Assembly: GCF_000023585.1 (NCBI RefSeq)
Contig: NC_012914.1
Span: forward strand, 2,116,001 to 2,180,000
Source: Paenibacillus sp. JDR-2
GTDB taxonomy: Bacteria > Bacillota > Bacilli > Paenibacillales > Paenibacillaceae
Reading direction: 5' to 3'
Length of the DNA stretch: 64,000 nucleotides
The position numbers and the translations under genes are program-made. Positions within the stretch are counted from its first letter, which is position 1; the number at the start of each line of letters is the position of its first letter. Below, piece by piece: positions 52,430 to 62,419 of this stretch. The notes beneath the pieces are model-generated. The model was not told the origin of the DNA, ran no database searches, and worked only from the letters and a program-made list of their open reading frames with translations.

Positions 52430-52600
52430 TCAATTGAAACGATGAATAGGAATCCCTTCTACGATCAACTCCATACTTATCTTGTAGACTTGTTCAGGGA
52501 TTGCTCCGAAAAGAGAGTATTGCTGTGAGGCTGCTTCCAAGGAAGTAGCCTCATTTTTTTCTATTTTTCGTTCAAAGCAGTCTATGAAACTTTTCTGCAT
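52430..52600 (-). CDS. Possible small protein or gene remnant, 56 residues
   Basis: On the minus strand ATG 52600 opens a 56-codon frame ending in VEGIPIHRFN, with a compressed AGGA site. It looks protein-like but contains the hairpin at 52525-52559, which argues against it. I recognise no family. A 28-codon plus-strand frame (52442-52528) overlaps it and is equally unproven. Confidence 0.25.
   Translation of the reverse strand: MQKSFIDCFERKIEKNEATSLEAASQQYSLFGAIPEQVYKISMELIVEGIPIHRFN
52525..52559 (+). terminator. Orphan terminator hairpin
   Basis: TGAGGCTGCTTCC and GGAAGTAGCCTCA (one mismatch) around AA, then TTTTTTT. No intact gene precedes it; it probably belonged to a lost gene. Confidence 0.75.
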
Positions 52601-52856
52601 TCCTATCAGTCAAGCGACTGGCTAGGAGTTCGGAACAGCGACATACACCTTAAGCTGTGTCGCCATGATCCATGGGCCATACCTACATGTATCTGAGGAT
52701 CAGTGCTTTATTCATGGCCTTTAACACTGCAAAGCTATGACGGTTTTCGGATTCGGTTATCTGGATTACTTAGCCAGTTGAAGCCGGAATTAATTGTCGA
52801 ATTATCATAGAGATAATTGAATAAGGTAAAAATTAGGGGGATTTAGTAGAAGAAAG

Positions 52857-52865
52857 TGGTATAAT
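52857..52865 (+). promoter_or_regulatory. Extended -10 promoter candidate of the island
   Basis: TGGTATAAT (TG-N-TATAAT) 120 nt before the WYL gene, with no clear -35. Nearby TCCATGGA near 52950 is a short palindrome that might be an operator. Confidence 0.45.
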
Positions 52866-52984
52866 GGTCTTGATTCTATCGTCCTAGTAAACGATGAACA
52901 TCTATTAATATGAACGTTTAAGAGTTATTTAGATAGACAGTCAATGTCCATGGATGTCTGATACATTATACACGGAGTGAGAGA

Positions 52985-53968
52985 ATGAAAAGGGAAAATG
53001 ATCAAGGGGAATTGAAGTTCAAACGTATGCTTATTTTATATGAGCGTTTAACAAGAGGCCACTACATACAAAAACAAGCCTTTGCTGATGAGTTTAACGT
53101 TAGTAAGAAAGCAATACAACGTGACTTAGAGGAAATGAGGTTCTTTGTAGAAGAATATTTCCAAGGAGAAAAGGTCCAAATCAAATATATAAAGGGGAAA
53201 GGTTACTTTTTAAAACGTGAAAATTCTACTCGGCTAACGGGTGAGGAAGTCATGCTGTTATCGAAGGTATTACTAGAGAGCAGAGCATTTCCTAAATCTG
53301 AAATGAAGGAAATGTTAGATAAGATTATTGCTCAGTGTGAAGACTCGAGACAAGCGCAAGTTTATAAAGCAATCCGAAATGAAAGTTTTTTGTACCAACC
53401 GGTTGGTCATAACAAGCTTCTATCTAAAACAATTGGTGATCTCAACTCAGCTATTTCTGAAAAGAGAACCGTAACACTTCACTATATGCGCTCGGGTGAT
53501 GTAGAACCGGTTACTAGGCTACTGGAGCCGCTAAGTATTTTATTTTCAGAATATTATTTTTACCTAATTGCGAATATCAGCGGCTTAGAAAAAGAATATC
53601 CCGCCGTTTACCGATTAGATCGCATTCAATCCTATTCCATTGAGAACCATCATTTCCGAACCGATGAGAAGACCCGTTTCCAAGAAGGGGAGTTTCGCAA
53701 ACAGATTCAATTTATGCAGATGGGAAAGCTGATGCATGTGAAGTTTCGCTTTTGGGGCCATTCTATTGAAGCCATAACGGATCGACTCCCGAATGCCATT
53801 GTCAACCAGCTGCCAGATGCCTCCTTTTTAGTCGAAGCTAAAGTATTTGGCCGTGGCATTAAGATGTGGTTACTAAGCCAGGCTGAATTTGTAGAGGTAA
53901 TCGCGCCGCTAGAGCTAAAAGAGGATATGGCGACATCCATTAACAAAATGGCAAGTTACTATCGATAG
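52985..53968 (+). CDS. WYL-domain transcriptional regulator
   Basis: 327 residues: HTH_11-type winged helix (~15-75, FADEFNVSKKAIQRDLEEMR), a central linker, then a WYL domain (~155-245) with YYFYLIA in the WYL position and YRLDRIQSY, and a C-terminal WCX-like extension. WYL regulators (BrxR, CapW types) commonly head bacterial defence islands and sense nucleic acid or nucleotide ligands. It is 48 nt upstream of the first GTPase gene on the same strand. Base composition is more A+T rich than the genes to the left. Confidence 0.9.
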   Translation: MKRENDQGELKFKRMLILYERLTRGHYIQKQAFADEFNVSKKAIQRDLEEMRFFVEEYFQGEKVQIKYIKGKGYFLKRENSTRLTGEEVMLLSKVLLESRAFPKSEMKEMLDKIIAQCEDSRQAQVYKAIRNESFLYQPVGHNKLLSKTIGDLNSAISEKRTVTLHYMRSGDVEPVTRLLEPLSILFSEYYFYLIANISGLEKEYPAVYRLDRIQSYSIENHHFRTDEKTRFQEGEFRKQIQFMQMGKLMHVKFRFWGHSIEAITDRLPNAIVNQLPDASFLVEAKVFGRGIKMWLLSQAEFVEVIAPLELKEDMATSINKMASYYR

Positions 53969-54016
53969 ATTATGAAGTGAAGATTTAATCAACTACAACA
54001 AAGCGAGCGTGACTGA

Positions 54017-56311
54017 ATGGCTTATATCTATACAACGCTGGGACTGGTTCTTGTTTTTATTTGTTGCGTTCTAATGGGTTTTATTATGAATAAAAGTTTG
54101 AAACTGATTAAACTGCGAATGATTGCTCCTTTCTTCATGCTGATTTCATTAATGGCGATGTTACAAGAAGAAAAACCATGGAACTATCTTTTTTTCATTG
54201 GACTTTTCTTTCTAACCATTTGGTCCATTATACGTGCGGTCTACATCCGCTTTATATTAAAGGGAATTCTGTATGCGGAAGAAAAGATGGATACAATGTG
54301 GGGATTACTATATACCATCTATCTCTTGTTCGGTATTGATTTAAAGGGTTTCCCATATAGGTGGCTTGAGCAGCAGTTACATATAAAAGTATATCCAGAG
54401 GCAATTACGGTCATCGGTTCAATTTTGGCATTCGTAATTGTTTTTAGAAGCTTATCTGCAATCCTTCGTCCTTATAAACAATTAATAAAGCGTTTAAAAC
54501 CAGACACTCCTATTTTAAAGCCAGCGTTAATCACTCTACTTTCAGATGTAGTTCCAAGTCGGAGATATGAGAGAGAAATATACATAGAGGCGATTATCGA
54601 GCGATTAAAAATGAGAAAGAAGTTATTCGAGTTGGAGAGAGAAGGAAAAAAATACTTGCTCAATAAAAAAACGGCTGCAAAACATAATGTAACTCACACA
54701 GGATTGAGTTCAGAGTCGATTACCTCTCAAGCGTTTGTGGCTGCAGGGTACGAAAACATGGCAACAAAAATGAAGGTAGACACGGAGAGGGAATGGCCTG
54801 AAAAGATCGATGAGAAGCAACAAACTTTGTCATTACTGAGACAAAACTTCAGTGTACATCCTCTACATGGTCAAAACCGGAACATCAAACGTAATTATCT
54901 GCTTTTGCTTTTCGGTTATTTGGAATTAGGCGAAAAGCATAGAGCTGCATTGGATCACCTGCAAAATCAGTATGCAAAGCTTATTGGCCTAGATGATGAA
55001 GTGGAATTTAATACGATTCTACAGATGATTAGACTACATAATAATCAGAACCTGATGGACGATGCGTTTAGAGACATAAAGAAATCACGTGTAAAAGTTC
55101 GAGGATGGAAGTTTAGCTCTTTTACATTAAAGCATGCCTTGTTTGCTGAATGGCTGTTTTTGAGTAACAGCCTTGGTGGAGTTGCTCCTGAGAACAAATT
55201 GGTCACTTTGCTGGCCCAGCATCTTAACATCCGGACTTCTGATTATGCCAATATGGTTGCTTTTTGTACTGCTCTTCAAGCAGGTGAGTTCAAAGCGAGC
55301 CAGTTATTATTACAAGCAAAATTCAGGCCATCTGTTAGGGCTCAGTTGAGGCATCTCTATCACCGGGCTTATGTGAGTAACCAAATCGCATATGGCAAGC
55401 ATCATCGTACTGCAGTCATTGCAACGATGAGCGCAGGTAAGTCCACGTTCATTAATGCTATTTCAGGGATAAATCTCTTACCCTCCAAAAGCCAGGCTTG
55501 TACGGCAAAAATTACAACTCTACTGGTTAATAACGAAATCGATCATCGTTTTGGAGTTGCAGTAGAAAAGACAGGAGTTCAAACGTACAAGGGAATCATT
55601 GATCCTAGTACGATCGAAAACTGGAATCAGACGGACGAAATAGAAGCGTTGTATGTGGAGGGGCCTATGCATGGTATTGCCATGGATGGCATCATACCCG
55701 TTTTAATTGACACTCCTGGTACAAATAACTCACTCGATTCTACGCACGGCGAGATTACATATCGTTTTATGCAAAAGCAGGAATTTGACTCCATTGTGTA
55801 CTTAATTAATGCCACTCAAATCTCTACGGATGATGATATTCATCTTCGCAAGAGGATGATTGAGATTTGGAAAGAGGGAGGGGGAAAACAAGAAATCCTC
55901 TTTCTACTAAATCGTATCGATGAGTTTGATCTCGAAGGAGAAGACGATGTTGCTCAATCCGTCAGTCAGCTTGTCAATGAGTTGAAGGCCAGTGGTATCG
56001 AGCAGCCGAAAGTAATCCCGGTATCTGCTTATGCAGCTAAACTATTTCGAATGGCGATATCCGGTGTGAGTATGAGTAAGAAGGAAAATAAGGATTATGA
56101 AGCCTTCTGTCGGTTATTTATTCAGGATGCTGTTGATTTTACCTCGTATGCATTTCCTGTCTTAGGAAGGGACAATGAACCTGATGAGAGAGAGAGCGAG
56201 GCGGAGGGGTCCGTAAGCACACACCAACTTGAACTTGCAATAAAGAGAACAGGGATAAAACTAGCAGAGCGAACAATAGCCGAATGGGCAAAACAACATA
56301 GAGGAGAATAG
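54017..56311 (+). CDS. Membrane-anchored dynamin-like GTPase
   Basis: 764 residues. The first ~150 contain four or five hydrophobic segments; ~150-460 is predicted helical. A dynamin-type GTPase domain follows: G1 MSAGKST (471-477), a threonine in QACTAKITTL as G2, G3 DTPGTNNS (565-572), and G4 as NRID (632-635; the usual K is R). It is a clear paralogue of the next protein (shared P-loop, DTPG-NNS and NATQ-TDDD motifs). Only 3 nt separate the two genes. Bacterial dynamin-like proteins often act as pairs at membranes, and some protect against phage lysis. Role in this system inferred. Confidence 0.85.
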   Translation: MAYIYTTLGLVLVFICCVLMGFIMNKSLKLIKLRMIAPFFMLISLMAMLQEEKPWNYLFFIGLFFLTIWSIIRAVYIRFILKGILYAEEKMDTMWGLLYTIYLLFGIDLKGFPYRWLEQQLHIKVYPEAITVIGSILAFVIVFRSLSAILRPYKQLIKRLKPDTPILKPALITLLSDVVPSRRYEREIYIEAIIERLKMRKKLFELEREGKKYLLNKKTAAKHNVTHTGLSSESITSQAFVAAGYENMATKMKVDTEREWPEKIDEKQQTLSLLRQNFSVHPLHGQNRNIKRNYLLLLFGYLELGEKHRAALDHLQNQYAKLIGLDDEVEFNTILQMIRLHNNQNLMDDAFRDIKKSRVKVRGWKFSSFTLKHALFAEWLFLSNSLGGVAPENKLVTLLAQHLNIRTSDYANMVAFCTALQAGEFKASQLLLQAKFRPSVRAQLRHLYHRAYVSNQIAYGKHHRTAVIATMSAGKSTFINAISGINLLPSKSQACTAKITTLLVNNEIDHRFGVAVEKTGVQTYKGIIDPSTIENWNQTDEIEALYVEGPMHGIAMDGIIPVLIDTPGTNNSLDSTHGEITYRFMQKQEFDSIVYLINATQISTDDDIHLRKRMIEIWKEGGGKQEILFLLNRIDEFDLEGEDDVAQSVSQLVNELKASGIEQPKVIPVSAYAAKLFRMAISGVSMSKKENKDYEAFCRLFIQDAVDFTSYAFPVLGRDNEPDERESEAEGSVSTHQLELAIKRTGIKLAERTIAEWAKQHRGE

Positions 56312-56314
56312 AAT

Positions 56315-58573
56315 ATGGCACAAGTATTTTTTAAGTATAACCCTTATAAGCTGGAGTCATTTATTACCTACAACGATAGAGAAATCTCTGAGGATAGTAA
56401 ACTATATCCGAATTTAAATGAAAGATTACAAGTGTGGATGGATCGTCTTGTTCCTATTCTGAAGGAAGAGTGTAACGATGAGGCGATTCACATCAAATTC
56501 CATGGGACATTTCTTGATTATCAGGACCTGCAAGGAGTCATTAAAGAAGCTTCTAACAGTGATGTGTCTTTCACAATAGAGCATATTCCAGCTAAAGAGT
56601 CCGATGATAAGTTCCGTGACTTAGTTCAGTTATTTGACGAAATGCAGGATGGCCCTTTTGAGGATTTAAAAGAAGAACAAATTAAAGCGAATTTTAAAAA
56701 AGCACTTGGTTCGGAGTTTGAGGTAAGTGTGATTGCAACAATGAGTTCAGGAAAATCCACTTTAATTAATGCCATGCTGGCCCAGGAATTCGTTCCATCT
56801 AAGAATGAGGCGTGTACGGCGACCATTGCCCGGATTAAAGATGTCGATGGTATGTCTGGATTTTCGGCTGTTTGTTTAGATAAAGATAGAAATGTTTTGT
56901 TTGAGGAAGAGCAAGTCGATTTAGAAGCGATGAAGCGATTCAATGAAGACGAACGGATATCCTATATTGAAGTTGCTGGCGATGTTCCTTTTATCCATAC
57001 TCGTAAGACGAATTTGATTATGATTGATACACCGGGGCCAAACAATTCACGTACTTCAGATCACCGTGACCACACATATAGATTAATTCGAAATGAAGCC
57101 AAACCGATGGTTCTCTATGTGCTTAACGCAACACAACTAGCTACTGATGATGATAAAAAACTACTACGGATTGTGGCCGAAGCGATGAGCGTCGGTGGAA
57201 AACAGTCTAAAGATCGTTTTATATTTGCGGTTAATAAAATTGACGAGTATGACACTGAGCGGTCTGACAGTATTGACGATGCCCTGCAAAATATTCGAAA
57301 TTATCTTGCGGAATGCGGTATTGAGAATCCGAATGTATTCCCGATATCCGCTGAAATGGCCAAAGTCATTCGTCTTTACAAAAAAGGTGGAGTGCTCACA
57401 CGAAAGCAAGAAAAAACACTGGGAGATTATGATCTCTTTAACGATATGCCGCAAATGCATTTAACACAGTATGCAAGTATTCCTGATGTACGAAAAAAGG
57501 AAATTGAGGAGAAAGCAAGGCTTGCTCGAGAGCAAGGTGATATTTATGAAGAAGCCCTTATTCATTCAGGTGTACCGGGAATTGAAGAGGCTATTAATGA
57601 ATATCTGGACAAGTATGCTGTTACGGCTAAGGTGAAAAATGCCGTTGATACTTTCCGTAAGAAAGTAGAAGAGAAACGGATGCTCGATCAACTTTTAAAA
57701 GAAATTGAACATAATCATGGTGAGCAAGAGAAGATAAATGCAAGAATGGAACACGTTGAAACACAATTAAATGAAGGAAAGGCTATGGAGAAATTTAAGG
57801 ACAAGATTAATAATCTTTCTTTCGATTCTAAGAACAGCCATATAAAAGACATTCGTAAAAAAGTGGAGTTGAATCTAAAAGGAAAAGCATCGGATAAAAT
57901 GACAGTGAACGAAGTAGAGGCTGCCATGTCCAAATTAATCCGTGAGATAAATCACCTTCAAAGTGATGTAACTACAGCACTTGAAAAATTAGTTAATGAT
58001 GAACTACGAAATGAGGCAGAGCGGCTTGTTGCGGAATATTCGGCGTACATTCAAACCTTAATTCAAGATAATGAGGTAAGCGTCGACAGTTACTTAGGTG
58101 AAAGCCGTAATTTTGTTCTTGGTAACCTTCCAGATGGTTCCGATCTCATAGATGCCTTTAAAAGGACAGAGAGGGAAAAGGTTGGCGAGGAATGGGTGAG
58201 AAATGAGAATAAAAAAGTCTATAAGCCTTGGACTTGGTTCCAAAAAAGCGGAGAATACAAAGCGGTTTACGAGAACAGGGAATACGTGGACGGTAATCAG
58301 GTATTCGATGAATATTTAAAACCAATTCGAGGCGAGTTTTATGAAAATCTTGATCATGCAGAAAAGCATTTAAAAGAAGAATCGAGGAAGTTGAAAGAAT
58401 TCTTCTTACAAGAACTTGAAAAGCTAGATGCGGTGATTAAGAAGAAGGTAGCCGAGTTAAGGAATCTGACCGGTGACAGCCGTGCCTTAGAAGAACGAAT
58501 CCGAGAAGACCGACAGAAAATGGTATGGCTTAACAGCTTTATTTTGAAGTTAGACTCTATACTCGAAATATAA
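56315..58573 (+). CDS. Dynamin-like GTPase, second partner
   Basis: 752 residues, soluble. A ~115-residue N-terminal region precedes the GTPase domain: G1 MSSGKST (143-149), EACTATIARI as G2 region, G3 DTPGPNNS (238-245), G4 NKID (307-310). Beyond ~430 a long coiled-coil stalk follows (LLKEIEHNHGEQEKINARME and on to the end). It lacks the membrane region of its partner, so a hetero-assembly recruited to the membrane is plausible. Twelve nt separate it from the next gene. Confidence 0.85.
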   Translation: MAQVFFKYNPYKLESFITYNDREISEDSKLYPNLNERLQVWMDRLVPILKEECNDEAIHIKFHGTFLDYQDLQGVIKEASNSDVSFTIEHIPAKESDDKFRDLVQLFDEMQDGPFEDLKEEQIKANFKKALGSEFEVSVIATMSSGKSTLINAMLAQEFVPSKNEACTATIARIKDVDGMSGFSAVCLDKDRNVLFEEEQVDLEAMKRFNEDERISYIEVAGDVPFIHTRKTNLIMIDTPGPNNSRTSDHRDHTYRLIRNEAKPMVLYVLNATQLATDDDKKLLRIVAEAMSVGGKQSKDRFIFAVNKIDEYDTERSDSIDDALQNIRNYLAECGIENPNVFPISAEMAKVIRLYKKGGVLTRKQEKTLGDYDLFNDMPQMHLTQYASIPDVRKKEIEEKARLAREQGDIYEEALIHSGVPGIEEAINEYLDKYAVTAKVKNAVDTFRKKVEEKRMLDQLLKEIEHNHGEQEKINARMEHVETQLNEGKAMEKFKDKINNLSFDSKNSHIKDIRKKVELNLKGKASDKMTVNEVEAAMSKLIREINHLQSDVTTALEKLVNDELRNEAERLVAEYSAYIQTLIQDNEVSVDSYLGESRNFVLGNLPDGSDLIDAFKRTEREKVGEEWVRNENKKVYKPWTWFQKSGEYKAVYENREYVDGNQVFDEYLKPIRGEFYENLDHAEKHLKEESRKLKEFFLQELEKLDAVIKKKVAELRNLTGDSRALEERIREDRQKMVWLNSFILKLDSILEI

Positions 58574-58585
58574 GGATGGATACTT

Positions 58586-59188
58586 ATGTGGACAACAAAT
58601 GCTTATCTGCAAGATGCAATCGCAAGTAAGAACTATATCCGGATTCATAATGAATTGTGCAGCATTATACATAAGGATCCTGTCTTTCGTACAGGTGACT
58701 TTGAAACTGCGCTCCAATATGTAATGGGCTTTATTCCTGATGTGATTAAGGAACATGATAATGCGCCTCCTTTAGAGCGTGAGTTGTGGAACGATGATTA
58801 TTGGGCTTTGGTCGTCTCAGAATTGATGGACAATTTCTCGCTCAACAGGATTGAACATGTGAAGCAGGTTGGGCGCTATTTAAAGGGATGGACAAATACG
58901 GCTACACATGTACAATCTCCAATTAAAAAGGAAGAAATAAGAACGAAAACGCCTTTAAACCATCATAAACCGCTGGTTTCATCTCATTATAAACCTGTAG
59001 TTCGTGTATCTTCAGGTCGCTTTCCAAGTAAAGGGAATACTCGAAAAAAGATTGGAGCCGCCACATTAGTAGCAGGCATAGTAGTCGCGGGAGTAGCGGC
59101 GATTGGGTTCAAAAAGATGGCACTTGTGGCGGGGGCAGTCATACTGATTGGCGGAGCATTGTTCATCATGATGGGCAAACGCAGATAG
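58586..59188 (+). CDS. Small membrane protein of the GTPase/HerA operon, unknown
   Basis: 200 residues. Helical N-terminal domain (~1-110), a basic linker, and two hydrophobic segments at the C-terminus (~153-172 and ~175-193) ending in KRR. I do not recognise the N-terminal domain. The arrangement suggests a tail-anchored adaptor that could tether the GTPases or the ATPase to the membrane. Start ATG 58586 is weakly supported. Confidence 0.75.
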   Translation: MWTTNAYLQDAIASKNYIRIHNELCSIIHKDPVFRTGDFETALQYVMGFIPDVIKEHDNAPPLERELWNDDYWALVVSELMDNFSLNRIEHVKQVGRYLKGWTNTATHVQSPIKKEEIRTKTPLNHHKPLVSSHYKPVVRVSSGRFPSKGNTRKKIGAATLVAGIVVAGVAAIGFKKMALVAGAVILIGGALFIMMGKRR

Positions 59189-59281
59189 AGCGAGATTTAC
59201 CTTTGGCTAAAAACGAGCAATTGTATAAGGAAAGCATGAATCTTGGATTAATAAAAGGCCGCAATCACGGAGGGAATATAG

Positions 59282-62200
59282 ATGGACAAGCTTGATATTC
59301 GGCAGGAAGAGCAACTCATGCAATCCTTTGATCTAGCCGATCATATCGTGATGAAAAAGTATCTGGCAGAATTGACGGATTATGAAGTTGTTCCGATGGA
59401 TGAATTAAAACTTACACAGGCAATTGGAGAATCAGCACGCTTATTTAAGTTAGATAAGATTGTCTATGACCAGAAAGAAATCGTCCTGGATAAATTGACC
59501 ACGGTGTATAATGCTCTAGCCGGCAGCAAAGGTTCGTTAGTGGTTGTGATTAAGAGCGATGGCGCTAATGCAGATTTCTATATCGGGACCAAAACGGACT
59601 TTAATCCTGCAACGCTAGCGGCAAGTCAGAACACCTTGGAGAAAGCGTTCAAAGGTAATTTCTCTGGCAGTGAGTTGAAAAAGCTTAAGAATCAACACGT
59701 TGAGGACGTTATGGATAGTATCTTCCATTCTTCCTATGAGAGTAGCATGAATCCGGTATCTGCTGTTTCCGGTGTGGCCTCTTTACGTAATCAGGATAAA
59801 AATTATTTTGTCCAAGGCATTGAGAAATTACTAGATGCCATGAGAGGCGAAAAATTCTCCCTTGTCTACATCGCTGATCCGGTTTCTCATAACCAGATGG
59901 ATGAGATTCGCAGCGGGTATGAAAATTTATATACACAGCTCTCACCATTCGCAGCAAGTGATCTTCAGTTCAGTGCCAATGAAAATACGATGGTTACGGA
60001 AGGTCTCACAAGTGGGTTCTCCGAGACGGTTACCGAGAGCCTATCAAAGACGAATGCAACCACCGAGAACAATAATCGTACATCGAACCAGTCTATAAAT
60101 AGAGGTCGTAACCTTATTTCAACCCTCTTTACGAAAGTGGTCGGAGGAAAGAATAGCACGTCTAGCAACGAAGGTCTCACTACGGGGTACTCCTCGTCAC
60201 GTACAGAAGCAGAAACGTATGGAAACTCCAAAATGAACTCTTCTCAAGAGTCAACTTCTAAAGCCATAAGTGATGGTACGGGAAGAAGTTTGCAACTTAA
60301 GATGACAAATAAGGCCGTACAATCCTTACTTGAACGCATTAATGACCAATTGCTCCGATTAAAAAAATCAGAGGATTTAGGTTTATGGAATTGCGCAGCT
60401 TATTTTGTTGCAGAAGATGTCCAAACCGTAAAAATTGCTGCCAATACATATAAATCTCTCATGCGTGGAGATAACTCAGCTGTAGAAAGTGGCGTTGTTA
60501 ATACATGGGATAATAAGAATAAGAACAGCCTTATTCAGGTTTCCAATTATATTGGGAAACTCGTTCACCCACTCATTAATCTGGGGAGCAAATACGCGGA
60601 GTACGCGCAGCAGGTTACACCTGGAACGCTTGCTAACGGGCATGAATTAGCCATCCAAGCAGGTTTGCCAATGAAGTCGATTGCCGGACTACCGGTTATT
60701 GAAACAGCTGAATTTGGACGTAATGTGAGTGTTTATCAAGCACAAACGACTAAGCGATCCATCACTTTAGGCAACATCTTTCATATGGGGGCAGTTGAGC
60801 CAACGTCGGTCGAACTGGACGTTGATAGTTTAGCTATGCACACCTTTGTAACAGGATCTACGGGATCTGGTAAATCCAATACGATTTATCAATTGCTAGA
60901 TAAGTTGAACCAACATGATGTTCGTTTTCTTATTATTGAACCCGCTAAAGGCGAATACAAGCATGTGTTTGGCGGTCGACCTAACGTGAACGTATTAGGG
61001 ACTAATCCTTTAGTATCTGATTTGCTCAAAATAAATCCTTTTGCTTTTCCAGAAGGTATTCACGTTCTTGAACATATTGATCGTTTAATCGAGATTTTTA
61101 ATGCTTGTTGGCCGATGTATGCGGCCATGCCAGCTGTGCTGAAAGAAGCTATTGAAACCGCTTATGAACGAGCAGGGTGGGATATGGAGGATTCTATTAA
61201 CTATAGCGGCCATAACGTATATCCAACCTTCGCTAAGCTTTTAGAAGTACTTCCGGAAACCATTCGTTCTTCCGAATATTCGCAGGAAGTAAAAAGCAAT
61301 TATACAGGAGCACTTGTTACTCGTGTGAAGTCTATGACCAACGGGATTAATGGCCGAATTTTCTCTAGTGTTGAGACAGAAGAAGCTGTTTTGTTTGATC
61401 AGAACTGTATCGTAGACTTAAGCCGAGTCGGTTCTTCAGAAACAAAAGCTTTAACTATGGGTGTACTTGTCATGAGACTCCAAGAATACCGTGCTGTTAG
61501 CGCTAATGGTATGAACAGTGCATTAAAGCACGTTACTGTCATTGAAGAGGCTCATAATTTGCTAAGAAGGACTTCGCTTGAGCAGTCCCAGGAGGGAAGT
61601 AATCTTCAAGGGAAAGCAGTCGAAATGTTAGCGAATGCGATTGCTGAAATGAGGACATACGGTGAGGGATTTATTATTGCTGACCAATCTCCAAACTTAC
61701 TAGATATGTCTGTTATTCGGAATACGAACACGAAATTAATTTTAAGACTACCTGATGCAAGTGATCGGATGCTTGTAGGCCAAGCGGCAAACTTAGATGA
61801 CAAACAAATTAGTGAGTTGGCTAAACTGCAAGTTGGGGTGTCAGCTATTTATCAAAATAACTGGCTTCAACCGGTTCTCTGTTTGACTGATCCATTTAAG
61901 GATATACAGCCTTATGTGTTTACTCCTCCTGTGGTAAGTCAAAAACAAGAGGATCGGAGGATGATGGGACAACTAACTCAGCTTTTATTAGCGGCAAGAA
62001 CCGATAATAAGCCTGAACGGGAAGATCGACTTGAAATCGATCCGCTATTGAGCTGGTTGACGAAACAGCCTATTCCTTCAACGGTTACAGCTACCATAGA
62101 ATTACAACTTCAACAGTTGATTCAACAGGGGAGCATGAATGTATGGAGGGAAGAGGAATTCCATTCACTATCCAAAATGGTTTCTGATTTATATAACGGT

Positions 62201-62419
62201 TCAAGTATAATGGCTTCCGCGAAAAAAGCGGCTGATATGCCGGCGTGGAACGAAGAAATATTGCGGTCTATTCGCTATATCTCTGAACTTTCGCAAATCC
62301 AAGCTGTTGAACAGGCTGTTATTCAATGTTTACTAAGAGAAAATGCTGCCGAGGACGAAGAGGCCAAACAGTTTTATTTCCTTTGGGTTGAAGATGTGAG
62401 AGAGAGGACGATTGTATGA
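59282..62419 (+). CDS. HerA-type ATPase/translocase with large N-terminal extension
   Basis: 1045 residues. The C-terminal half is a HerA/FtsK-like ATPase: Walker A GSTGSGKS (525-532), Walker B with catalytic EEAH (755-758), and the sensor-like stretch FIIADQSPNLLD. The N-terminal ~500 residues have no family I know and include a Ser/Asn/Thr-rich linker (~245-335). Hexameric HerA motors drive DNA in several defence systems together with a nuclease. AGGGA precedes ATG 59282, and the stop overlaps the HNH gene by 4 nt (ATGA), so motor and nuclease are translationally coupled. Confidence 0.88.
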   Translation: MDKLDIRQEEQLMQSFDLADHIVMKKYLAELTDYEVVPMDELKLTQAIGESARLFKLDKIVYDQKEIVLDKLTTVYNALAGSKGSLVVVIKSDGANADFYIGTKTDFNPATLAASQNTLEKAFKGNFSGSELKKLKNQHVEDVMDSIFHSSYESSMNPVSAVSGVASLRNQDKNYFVQGIEKLLDAMRGEKFSLVYIADPVSHNQMDEIRSGYENLYTQLSPFAASDLQFSANENTMVTEGLTSGFSETVTESLSKTNATTENNNRTSNQSINRGRNLISTLFTKVVGGKNSTSSNEGLTTGYSSSRTEAETYGNSKMNSSQESTSKAISDGTGRSLQLKMTNKAVQSLLERINDQLLRLKKSEDLGLWNCAAYFVAEDVQTVKIAANTYKSLMRGDNSAVESGVVNTWDNKNKNSLIQVSNYIGKLVHPLINLGSKYAEYAQQVTPGTLANGHELAIQAGLPMKSIAGLPVIETAEFGRNVSVYQAQTTKRSITLGNIFHMGAVEPTSVELDVDSLAMHTFVTGSTGSGKSNTIYQLLDKLNQHDVRFLIIEPAKGEYKHVFGGRPNVNVLGTNPLVSDLLKINPFAFPEGIHVLEHIDRLIEIFNACWPMYAAMPAVLKEAIETAYERAGWDMEDSINYSGHNVYPTFAKLLEVLPETIRSSEYSQEVKSNYTGALVTRVKSMTNGINGRIFSSVETEEAVLFDQNCIVDLSRVGSSETKALTMGVLVMRLQEYRAVSANGMNSALKHVTVIEEAHNLLRRTSLEQSQEGSNLQGKAVEMLANAIAEMRTYGEGFIIADQSPNLLDMSVIRNTNTKLILRLPDASDRMLVGQAANLDDKQISELAKLQVGVSAIYQNNWLQPVLCLTDPFKDIQPYVFTPPVVSQKQEDRRMMGQLTQLLLAARTDNKPEREDRLEIDPLLSWLTKQPIPSTVTATIELQLQQLIQQGSMNVWREEEFHSLSKMVSDLYNGSSIMASAKKAADMPAWNEEILRSIRYISELSQIQAVEQAVIQCLLRENAAEDEEAKQFYFLWVEDVRERTIV

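Larger units (their letters stand above)
52408..52984. other. Spacer between the deletion scar and the A+T-rich island
   Basis: It holds a clear hairpin terminator at 52525-52559, the doubtful small frames at 52430-52600, and a stretch from 52600 to 52850 in which I see no gene. From about 52790 the sequence turns A+T rich and carries the island's promoter region. It could contain worn gene debris from an insertion or deletion event. Confidence 0.5.

Noticed and set aside
52442..52528. 28-codon plus-strand frame ending at a terminator hairpin
   Set aside because: Too short, no ribosome site, and overlaps an equally doubtful minus-strand frame; kept only as a note.
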